A DNA stretch of 24,656 nucleotides from a virus, in IMG/VR virus record IMGVR_UViG_3300032069_000204, positions 1 to 24,656 of that record. One strand, given 5' to 3'. Shown here in pieces: positions 17,816 to 24,656 of this stretch; positions within the stretch are counted from its first letter, which is position 1; each line of letters opens with the position of its first letter. Both the position numbers and the translations under genes were made by a program. The notes under the pieces were generated by a model. The model did no database searches. It was not told where the DNA came from and saw only the letters and a list, made by a program, of their open reading frames with translations.

Positions 17816-20800
17816 TTAAACAGCTCGTTTAGAGTAAGAATAATTTGTTCTATTCAATACAACTTTTATATCCTCGCCTCTAATTGATGTTATGAGTTGT
17901 TGTGAACCAATCATTTTACGTAGTTCTTGAAGTTCTAATAAAAGGGCTTGGTTTTGGTAATTAACAGCCATCTGAACTGTCTGCTGTAACTGAGTATCCC
18001 TAAAGACCCATTCACGATTTAAGCCCCCTAATTTTGACGCATCACCTACAATAATGGTAGTCGGTGTATCAATACGCCCCCCAGTAGAAAATGAAGCTAT
18101 ATTTTTAATTATTGGGTCAGCGAGGGCATGTATTAACGGCGTTATCAATGCTTTTGCAACCGGAATCAAAGCTAAATTTAATGGGAATGGCAAAAGTGCC
18201 GCCCATTCAGTAACGGAAGGGGAAAGAAGCCAATCTAATATTGTAGTTTCTAATTTCTTTTCAAGAAACCCTGTAATCAACTCTAATGTTTCTTTCATTG
18301 CATCGTGCATACCTTTTTTGTCGCCTGCAAACATTTTTGTTAGACCATCACTAACTTGAGTTCCTAATGTATCAAGTAAGACAGTGGTTTCATCACCTTT
18401 TTTTGCTAATAAAGCTCTCGTCTCGTCTAAATTTTTTGATAATTCATTCATCCGTTCTTTATCAGCTTTAGTTAGTCTTCCGATTGGTTTATGTAGCAAA
18501 ATATTTAATTCATCTTCTTGTGCCTTTTCTTGTTCTTCTAATAATGCTTTATCTTTTTTCATTTGGATATATTTTTCTTCACCAGCAAATAAATTATCTA
18601 AAGCAATTTTTCGATTAACAAGTTCTCTGTCTTTGGCTTCTTTTTCTGCGGCAAATTTTTCTTCTAATTTTTTCTTCTTCTCGTTATATTCAGCTTCCGA
18701 TAATAATTCATTTTGCTTTTGTTTGTCAAGGATTGCCAACCTTTTGTCTTGAGTATCCTGTAAAGCTTTTAATTCATTTTGATTTGCAATATCCCAAACA
18801 GATTCACGTGTCTGTTTATAAACCTCAATAAAATGTTTTGTTTCATCTATAATTTTATCATATTTTTTATTTATCTCATCTATTTCTTTTTTTGATTCCG
18901 CCTCAATTAGAGAAATTTGCTTATCGGTAAAATTTTTAATAATATCTTTTTTCTGCTTTTCCAAATCCATTAATTGAGTTTTAAGTTGAATAGCAAGTTT
19001 TTCATCTTTCGCTAATTCAGCATCAGCTAATTTTTTTTGTACATCTGAAATTTGACGTTGTATTAAATCAGTCATTTCCTTAACGGTTTTTTCAGGGTCA
19101 ATACCAATTTCTAAATTTATTTGAAAACCTTTCATAGCAAGGTCGTCTCTGAGTTTTTGCAGTTCGTCAGGATTTACTTTTACCTTAAGGTTAATAATTG
19201 AAGCATCAGCGTCATCTAATGATTTTTTTAATGATACCAACCCATCTTCAATTTTAATTTTTGCCTCTTTTGTTGAAAATTTATCTGATAGTTTTAAAGT
19301 TACTTCACCAGATTCATTGAGTAATCCTTTAGTTTTGTAAATTTCAATATATTCATCTAATTGTTCTTTTATTTTATTCCGATTTTTCTCTGCTATTATT
19401 AATTCTTCTTCATTTGTTAACTTACGATTTTCAGCATTGGCTTTTTGTTTGATTTGAAGTATATCTAAATCATTATTTAAATCCAAAATTTTTGATTGTA
19501 AATTATATTCTTGTTCTGCTAATTCTAATTTGGATTTACCTTTTTGAACTCCAATTCCTAAAAGTTTTTGAGCTTCATTTTGTGCTTTAGTGTTCTCATC
19601 TGCAATTTTCTTTGCTTCTTTACCTTTTTTAATATCGTCAACAGTAATTTTATCACCTTTAAGAATTAAATCAGCCAAAGCTGCTATCTGAGTTTGCAAT
19701 GCTTCATTAGCTTCTTTCTTTGCTTTATTAAATTCATCAGCTAAATTTTTAACAGCATTAGCAGTATCATTTGCAGTTTTTTCTTGTGCCTTTTGTGTTA
19801 ACAAAAGGTCATTAGCTTCTGCGGTTGTTTTATGAAATTTATTTTTTAGCATTTCTATAATTTCAGCATCGGATTTCCCTGCTTGCTGCCACAATCCTAT
19901 AACCTCATGCGGTTCTTCTGCTAACTTTTTACGTGCTTCAAGTTCTTTTTGGTATGCAGCATTTGCCTTGTCAATAATATCTTGTTGCTCTTTTCCTGAT
20001 AAACCTTTAAATTCTTCACTTTTAACTAATGCACTTTGAAAATCTATTAAAGCACTTGCCAGTTCTTTATCATTTTTTGCTTTTTCAAGTGCATTTGAAT
20101 AAGTATCAACTAAGGCTTTTGTGGCCTCAATTTCAGCTTCATGCAGAATACCACCACCAGGACCAGTACGTAAAAGGAAACCCCAAAATCCGCCTTCTGT
20201 TTTATCAATTTCATTTTTAATTTCTTCGATATTAGTAAGAGCTTCTTCTTTATCAATTTTTACTTTAATATCAACTTCACGTTCTTTTAATTGTAATAAT
20301 TTATCATCAAGTTTTCCCAGTTCAGTAGTAGAGCCTTGTGAAGCGGCAGTTAAATCTTTAACATTCTCAGCATAACTTTTCGATGCTTTATAAACACCAG
20401 GATATGCTTGTTCTAATTTAGAAAGCAATTCTCCATTTTCTTTTGCTGCCTCACCTTGTTTAATAAATGATTGCACTAAGTCAATATCGGTTTTTATAAA
20501 TTCTTTTTTCTTTTCAGTTACTCCGATTAAAACATCATTTTGTTCCTTCAATGATTTTGTTTCCTCTAATCGTTCTGCGGCAGCATGACGACCTGCATTA
20601 TAAAGTAAATACATAACACCTACTAATGCTGCTATCGCTGCAATAGCTATTACATAAGGATTTGCTAAAATAGCAAAATTTAATCCTGTTTGTGCTTCTG
20701 TTGCCGCATTTGTAGCGGCTTGTTCTGCAATTAATGAAATAACCTTTTGTTTAGATGCAACGTCAGCAGATTTAGAAGCTAAAACACCAGCCCATTCACT

Positions 20801-22366
20801 TATTACTTTTTTATTATTTGCGGCACTTGCCCATTCAATTCCAACTTTTTCAGCAATTAAAGCAGCTATTTTTTCTTTTGAAGCTAATCCTATCGCTTGG
20901 GATGTAGCTAAACTTGCTAAATCAGTAGCTACTTTTTTTTGGGTCGTCAGTGAAGCTAAATTTTGTGCCGCAGTTTCTGAAAATATTGAAGCTATTTTCA
21001 TACCTTGCATCTTTACCCACTCTGCCCCTGCTATTAAAGATTTACCAATAGCAGCTGATTGTAAATAATATGCAGTTGTTAAAACGCCTAAAGGAGCGGC
21101 AATAGTCATTACAATAGCTTTATTTTCTGTCATCCACTTAGTAACATCACCTATTGCTTTTGCTGTTCCCAACATAGTTGGAATAACATTTGAACTTATA
21201 AAAGTAATCAGAGGCATGAAGCCTTCAATTAAAGTAACACCTAAAGATTGTGTAAGTTTTTCTAACGAATTTTTAAAACGATTTATAGTTTCACCAGGCC
21301 CCGATGCTTGTTTTTCCAGCATACTAAACATCGGATTCATTTTTTCAAGAGCTACTCTTGTCATATCCGCAGGCTCGGTAACATTTTTTAAAGCAGTGGC
21401 TAATTGAGGAAATGTCATCTTCAATCTGCCAAGCGTTGCCTCAGCTTCAGGGTCAGTTATTCCACGTGTAAAAACTCTAATAAGCATTGTACTATCAACA
21501 AGACCATTGGATGCTTTAGATAATCCTGTTACTAATTTGGTAATATCTTCATTCATTTTACCAGTTGCTCCGCCGATTAAAGCAGCTTGAGCAGAATATT
21601 CTTTTATCTGGGTTGCAGAAACTGCAAATTTTTCTGAAAGTGTACTTGCAAATTTCGAAGTAGAGTCTAATTGTTTTTCTAATTTTTCACCTGCCAAACC
21701 CGCACTTGTAAAACCAAGTTCCATCCGGTCTAAGGTCGTAAATACCTGAACTCCATTTTTAAATATACTTTCAAGTCCTTGAGTGATTCCACTCATTCCT
21801 GACATAATAGCTTGACCGCCAAACATACCGAGAGCCATTTGTCCAATTTCTTTTATATTGAAACCTGACTTAATCCCTTCACCCGCTGCATGTCCTAACC
21901 CTTCGCCTTCTTCTTTTATTTTAGGTTTTATTTTCTCAAATTCATTTGCAATACCTTGTAACTTTGCCTGCATTTCTGGAGTTTGAAAATTGGAAAATGC
22001 TTCCTGTAATGCCTGTGCAAAACCTGATACTTGTTCAGGTGAAAGTGAAGCTAACATCTCATCAATAGCAGTTGTATCTAAATTGGAAATATCTTCCATC
22101 ATAGTACCAAATTCTAAAGCTACATCTTGTAATGCTGTGTCGTCAAAACTCGACATCATTTCTTCAAACACTGAACTAACATCAACTCCGCTTTCCTGAA
22201 TGGATTTGAGACCTTCAATAGTATTATTAATAGCTTCTTCCGAAACCAAATTTTTCGGCATTGCATTTTTTAAAGTCTCACTTACTTGTGAAATAGTCGA
22301 AGGGTCAACTTTCAAATTGACTAAGAAATCAAGTATGATTTTCATATTTGATGCGTTTGAAGCCAT
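17816..22366 (-). CDS. tail tape measure protein
   Basis: 1516 residues, the longest gene in the window, overlapping the chaperone stop by one base (TAATG). N-terminal phage tape measure region around LGFTSAGLAGEKLEKQLDSTSKFAS and YSAQAALIGGATGKMNED (about residues 210-275), hydrophobic patches near 392-450 and 565-590 (ANPYVIAIAAIAALVGVMYLLYNAG), then long charged coiled coil to about 1330, a hydrophobic stretch near 1385-1425 (LPFPLNLALIPVAKALITPL) and the typical end FSTGGRIDTPTTIIVGD...NREWVFRD. Known role: sets tail length and later occupies the tail lumen. At about 0.15 nm per residue a tail of roughly 220 nm would be expected (inference), so a long-tailed siphovirus. No distal tail gene follows it here. 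Confidence 0.93.
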   Translation of the reverse strand: MASNASNMKIILDFLVNLKVDPSTISQVSETLKNAMPKNLVSEEAINNTIEGLKSIQESGVDVSSVFEEMMSSFDDTALQDVALEFGTMMEDISNLDTTAIDEMLASLSPEQVSGFAQALQEAFSNFQTPEMQAKLQGIANEFEKIKPKIKEEGEGLGHAAGEGIKSGFNIKEIGQMALGMFGGQAIMSGMSGITQGLESIFKNGVQVFTTLDRMELGFTSAGLAGEKLEKQLDSTSKFASTLSEKFAVSATQIKEYSAQAALIGGATGKMNEDITKLVTGLSKASNGLVDSTMLIRVFTRGITDPEAEATLGRLKMTFPQLATALKNVTEPADMTRVALEKMNPMFSMLEKQASGPGETINRFKNSLEKLTQSLGVTLIEGFMPLITFISSNVIPTMLGTAKAIGDVTKWMTENKAIVMTIAAPLGVLTTAYYLQSAAIGKSLIAGAEWVKMQGMKIASIFSETAAQNLASLTTQKKVATDLASLATSQAIGLASKEKIAALIAEKVGIEWASAANNKKVISEWAGVLASKSADVASKQKVISLIAEQAATNAATEAQTGLNFAILANPYVIAIAAIAALVGVMYLLYNAGRHAAAERLEETKSLKEQNDVLIGVTEKKKEFIKTDIDLVQSFIKQGEAAKENGELLSKLEQAYPGVYKASKSYAENVKDLTAASQGSTTELGKLDDKLLQLKEREVDIKVKIDKEEALTNIEEIKNEIDKTEGGFWGFLLRTGPGGGILHEAEIEATKALVDTYSNALEKAKNDKELASALIDFQSALVKSEEFKGLSGKEQQDIIDKANAAYQKELEARKKLAEEPHEVIGLWQQAGKSDAEIIEMLKNKFHKTTAEANDLLLTQKAQEKTANDTANAVKNLADEFNKAKKEANEALQTQIAALADLILKGDKITVDDIKKGKEAKKIADENTKAQNEAQKLLGIGVQKGKSKLELAEQEYNLQSKILDLNNDLDILQIKQKANAENRKLTNEEELIIAEKNRNKIKEQLDEYIEIYKTKGLLNESGEVTLKLSDKFSTKEAKIKIEDGLVSLKKSLDDADASIINLKVKVNPDELQKLRDDLAMKGFQINLEIGIDPEKTVKEMTDLIQRQISDVQKKLADAELAKDEKLAIQLKTQLMDLEKQKKDIIKNFTDKQISLIEAESKKEIDEINKKYDKIIDETKHFIEVYKQTRESVWDIANQNELKALQDTQDKRLAILDKQKQNELLSEAEYNEKKKKLEEKFAAEKEAKDRELVNRKIALDNLFAGEEKYIQMKKDKALLEEQEKAQEDELNILLHKPIGRLTKADKERMNELSKNLDETRALLAKKGDETTVLLDTLGTQVSDGLTKMFAGDKKGMHDAMKETLELITGFLEKKLETTILDWLLSPSVTEWAALLPFPLNLALIPVAKALITPLIHALADPIIKNIASFSTGGRIDTPTTIIVGDASKLGGLNREWVFRDTQLQQTVQMAVNYQNQALLLELQELRKMIGSQQLITSIRGEDIKVVLNRTNYSYSKRAV

Positions 22367-22668
22367 TATAATTGTTGCTCTAATTTAGTTCTTAAATAAT
22401 CCATACCTAAAATAAATTTACTTTGTAAAACTTCATTATACTTAGTAATATCATTATTCAGTAAAGGTACATACCATATATTATTTATATCTTCTATCAT
22501 TCTTTTTTTTATTTCTTGGTCATTATTGATGTTTTGGATTCTAACCCTGTGCCGAATAAATTCGTCTTGTTCTCTGCGAGCATTGATGAAGCTGCGAGAA
22601 AAATCTTCGATATATTTTGAGTTTTTAACTGCTTCAACTTGTCGGGCAAGAGCAAGGATATTATCCAT
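22366..22668 (-). CDS. tail assembly chaperone, T-like frame (made by -1 frameshift)
   Basis: 100 residues counted from ATG 22668, but that start has only GGGGAG two bases ahead, too close for good initiation. The frame is open upstream through the T8 run at 22685-22692, so the usual product is probably the fusion from ATG 23033: 116 residues of the G-like part, then 106 residues of this frame, 222 in total. The content is helical and charged (LALARQVEAVKNSKYIEDFSRSFINARREQDEF). Placement directly before the tape measure gene is where siphophages carry the G/GT pair that binds the tape measure during tail assembly. Confidence 0.75.
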   Translation of the reverse strand: MDNILALARQVEAVKNSKYIEDFSRSFINARREQDEFIRHRVRIQNINNDQEIKKRMIEDINNIWYVPLLNNDITKYNEVLQSKFILGMDYLRTKLEQQL

Positions 22669-23033
22669 TTCTCCCCGATATTGTAAAAAAAATCTTTGGT
22701 TACCTCCTTGAATAATTTATATTGATTTTTATTTTTTGTTCTAAGAATAATATCCAGAATTTCCTTAGAATATTTATCATCCTTTTCTACGTTCTCTTCA
22801 CCTTCTTTGCAAAACAAATAAGACATTAAGGTAGTTGTCCAATTTGCTTTTCCACTTTTTATTTGTGTTAAAAAATCAGGTGCTAAATTTTCTTGACTAT
22901 CAATAATAAATCGTCCAAGTGCTTCACCTATCTCACATTGCCAGATACATAAATATGGATAACTATAAACTAAACGTTTGCCATCGTCATATTCAAAGTA
23001 TACTGGTTCTTCTAATAATTTTTCTTCTTCCAT
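22509..23033 (-). CDS. tail assembly chaperone, G-like frame
   Basis: 174 residues from ATG 23033 with AAGGAGAACAAA upstream. VYFEYDDGKRLVYSYPYLCIWQCEIGEALGRFIIDSQ (11-47) and a helical middle; no motif by itself identifies it, the call comes from position and the overlapping T-like frame. Codons 114-117 are GAT TTT TTT TAC; a -1 slip here enters the T-like frame. If no slip occurs the ribosome reads on for 58 more residues, a stretch that overlies the other frame and has an odd composition (KIFLAASSMLAENKTNLFGTG). Confidence 0.72.
   Translation of the reverse strand: MEEEKLLEEPVYFEYDDGKRLVYSYPYLCIWQCEIGEALGRFIIDSQENLAPDFLTQIKSGKANWTTTLMSYLFCKEGEENVEKDDKYSKEILDIILRTKNKNQYKLFKEVTKDFFYNIGEKWIISLLLPDKLKQLKTQNISKIFLAASSMLAENKTNLFGTGLESKTSIMTKK
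22685..22709 (-). promoter_or_regulatory. programmed -1 frameshift signal (SD-like stimulator plus T8 slippery run)
   Basis: On the minus strand AAGGAGG (22709-22703), ten bases, then TTTTTTTT (22692-22685), read GAT TTT TTT TAC in the G-like frame. Pairing of AAGGAGG with 16S rRNA about ten bases upstream of the slip is the arrangement known from E. coli dnaX. The slip T-TTT-TTT lets both codons keep full pairing and then reads TTA CAA TAT, the open T-like frame. A 3' stem-loop was not obvious. Confidence 0.7.
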
Positions 23034-23060
23034 TTTGTTCTCCTTATTTTAAAATTCTCC

Positions 23061-23603
23061 TTATCGTACATGAGGATAATAATCATTAAATAACTCTGAT
23101 TCACTATCTGAATAAAGAGTACCTGGTAACAATTTTAGATTTTTTACAAATCCATTTAACTTAACTGTTATTCTTGGTCGTAGAGCCACAGTATTTATTG
23201 AATAACTTATCGTTAATAATTTTTCAAAATCTGCAACTAATCCATGCAAACAATTTGCAGTAGTTGGCGGAATAGTTAATGGAGCTGTATAATAAGGTGC
23301 TGATAAACCGAAGAATAAATGAGTTTGCAATCTTTTATTTTTACATGTTTCCAGAAAATCAATTACACCGTTAGCTTCATCATATTGATTATGAGGTATT
23401 ATAATCGTAGCATCAATATTAAATCCCAATTGTATAACTCCACCAAGAAAATGATTTACAGTTTTAGCATCAATATTCAAACTACTCTCTTCTTCTAAGT
23501 GGTAGGCTTTAAGGTAAAAACCATCTTCATTTATAATCTGCATTGCACGAATCGGTAAAATTCGTATTCTATCAGCAATTGTATTTAATGTTATCGAATC
23601 CAT
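23061..23603 (-). CDS. phage structural (tail or neck) protein, unknown
   Basis: 180 residues from ATG 23603, overlapping the previous stop by one base (TAATG). Strand-rich in the middle (VIQLGFNIDATIIIPHNQYDE and LTISYSINTVALRPRITVKLNGFV), with no membrane segment. Position before the chaperones suggests tail completion, connector or tail-tube subunit; no family recognised. Confidence 0.6.
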   Translation of the reverse strand: MDSITLNTIADRIRILPIRAMQIINEDGFYLKAYHLEEESSLNIDAKTVNHFLGGVIQLGFNIDATIIIPHNQYDEANGVIDFLETCKNKRLQTHLFFGLSAPYYTAPLTIPPTTANCLHGLVADFEKLLTISYSINTVALRPRITVKLNGFVKNLKLLPGTLYSDSESELFNDYYPHVR

Positions 23604-24127
23604 TATATTGTATAAGGTTCAGTTGAAATTAATGTAAATTTTAATTGAGGTAGAAATAAAATCCCATCTGTATATTCAATAGGAAATTCCGTTTGCTCTG
23701 TCTCAACACAATCAAACATCAGTCCTGTAAAACTTCCTTGATTTGCTTTTAAAATATATTTATATTGTGCCTCCCAAAATTCTTTTAAAAATCCATTAAG
23801 AAAATTATTTCGTATTTCCAAAATATCAGCATTATAAATTGAAGACGTTTTTTTCCAAATATCATTATCAGCAATAACAATATTATAAATCCTTCTTCGA
23901 GCTAATGTATGACTTCCTTTTCTTCCTCGTAAAGTTTTAAATGTAGCTATATCCTTTTGTAAGACAGGCGGAAAACTTTCGATGGTATCGAATAGTGCAT
24001 AGTCAGTAAAAGTTGGTGCTGAAATTGTTCTTGGATTAGTAGGATTACCATATCCATCTAAAATTTCAGTACAAACAAGCGAACCCGTTAATTCCGTATT
24101 ATTATATCCCAATATTATCTCTGTCAT
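23603..24127 (-). CDS. phage structural (tail or neck) protein, unknown
   Basis: 174 residues from ATG 24127 with AGGTAAATT upstream. The sequence has alternating strands (EIILGYNNTELTGSLVCTEIL, then GILFLPQLKFTLISTEPYTI at the end) and a basic loop LRGRKGSHTLARRRIYN. It belongs to the same tightly packed virion block. Family not recognised. Confidence 0.6.
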   Translation of the reverse strand: MTEIILGYNNTELTGSLVCTEILDGYGNPTNPRTISAPTFTDYALFDTIESFPPVLQKDIATFKTLRGRKGSHTLARRRIYNIVIADNDIWKKTSSIYNADILEIRNNFLNGFLKEFWEAQYKYILKANQGSFTGLMFDCVETEQTEFPIEYTDGILFLPQLKFTLISTEPYTI

Positions 24128-24134
24128 AATTTAC

Positions 24135-24656
24135 CTATGGTGCTGAATAAGGTACTTCAAATGGAATCTCTACAATTCCCAAAACAAAACTATTCAAACT
24201 ATCAATTTTTCCCAATAATAAAATCGAATCATACATTGCACCCGCAGGCGGAGAAGCCAAATCTGTACTTATATTTGTATTACCTTGCATACCAACTCCA
24301 TGAGCCTTGTTCTGGCAATAAACATATTCTCCAATATGCCCCGTAAAATCATAAGCATTATTAAATACTGTTCCCATTACTTGTACTTGGCAAGCTTCAT
24401 CTGCTTCACAACTATTCAAAGCTATTCCGATACATTCTCCATATTGAGCTTGCATAGGAATGGCACTTTCTACTTTAACAACATTGTTTGATAAAAAAAC
24501 CCTAACGGCATCTCCCGAAGTTATAGTACTAGCGGCAATATATTCTTTTACATTATTTATCAGAAAATTTGGCTGAATTTCATTTAACTGATAGCCAGTA
24601 AGAGTTCCACATGATGATGATTGTGTAAAACTGAATCTTCCTTCATAATGTAATTT
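24135..24656 (-). CDS. structural phage protein, N-terminus outside window
   Basis: The frame is open from the right edge (24656) to a TAG at 24135-24137, 173 codons visible, and there is no need to start at the internal ATG 24455. Beta-rich and Gly/Ser-rich: GRFSFTQSSSCGTLTGYQLNE, AASTITSGDAVRVFLSNNVVKVES, GTVFNNAYDFTGHIGEYVYC, and FVLGIVEIPFEVPYSAP at the end. It resembles decoration or fibre-type virion domains (capsid-decoration-like beta sandwich) in character only. It ends just upstream of the next structural gene. Confidence 0.65.
   Translation of the reverse strand, partial: KLHYEGRFSFTQSSSCGTLTGYQLNEIQPNFLINNVKEYIAASTITSGDAVRVFLSNNVVKVESAIPMQAQYGECIGIALNSCEADEACQVQVMGTVFNNAYDFTGHIGEYVYCQNKAHGVGMQGNTNISTDLASPPAGAMYDSILLLGKIDSLNSFVLGIVEIPFEVPYSAP

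Noticed and set aside
18054-22388. Several plus-strand frames of 60-120 codons across the tape measure gene
   Set aside because: Antisense shadows of a single long conserved gene.

Overview
The window is a strongly AT-rich piece of a tailed-phage (siphovirus-type) genome or prophage. Every recognisable phage gene lies on the minus strand, so the functional reading order runs from high to low coordinates. The only plus-strand gene is a stand-alone tnpB in an IS200/IS605-type insertion. Three leaders carry TATTTTTG -7-like boxes, two of them with TTTG exactly 20 bases upstream. This resembles the Bacteroidota promoter (TTTG / TAnnTTTG), so a Bacteroidota host is the best guess. However, most genes also have strong AAGGAG Shine-Dalgarno sites, which is not typical of Bacteroidota chromosomal genes. 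No integrase, repressor, terminase, portal or capsid gene is visible, so lifestyle cannot be decided here.

Layout, right to left. (1) 24656-17816: virion genes. These are a 5'-truncated structural protein, two conserved-looking structural or tail proteins, a tail assembly chaperone pair whose two frames overlap at a slippery T8 run preceded by an AAGGAGG element, and a 1516-residue tape measure protein. (2) 17815-17619: a regulatory gap with two identical palindromes and a promoter-like box. (3) 17618-14765: replication genes: a small HTH protein, a DUF4373-like replication protein, a probable helicase loader and a DnaB helicase. (4) 14764-8742: a second promoter gap, then an accessory island of about 20 small genes. 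Many have nearly the same AAAGGAGAAACAAAATG leader and ATGA stop/start overlaps. The island includes tandem paralogues, two heptapeptide-repeat proteins, a Gly-X repeat protein, tiny membrane proteins and the tnpB insertion. (5) 8741-2464: a third promoter, then recombination genes: winged helix, DUF4373-like, a mini DNA polymerase X, a RecT-like annealing protein, a YqaJ exonuclease, a conserved phage protein, a RAMP-like protein and NinG. (6) 2467-1: a small protein, a membrane-anchored lytic transglycosylase, and a GT2-GT4 double glycosyltransferase running off the left edge.

The most unusual region is 3130-4252. Three non-coding arrays of a degenerate pentamer (ACCNN on plus, NNGGT on minus; 16, 17 and 20 units, with no indels) share the same T-run/AT-rich boundary and bracket the RAMP-like gene. 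A predicted 103-nt three-way-junction RNA with a cUUCGg tetraloop follows, just upstream of ninG. Other strong signals are the dnaX-like frameshift signal in the tail chaperone gene and the tnpB insertion, whose removal restores an ATGA-coupled gene. A perfect tRNA T-arm mimic closed by an acceptor-like stem lies between two small genes. Several short genes (43-54 residues) were found by reading leaders and overlaps.
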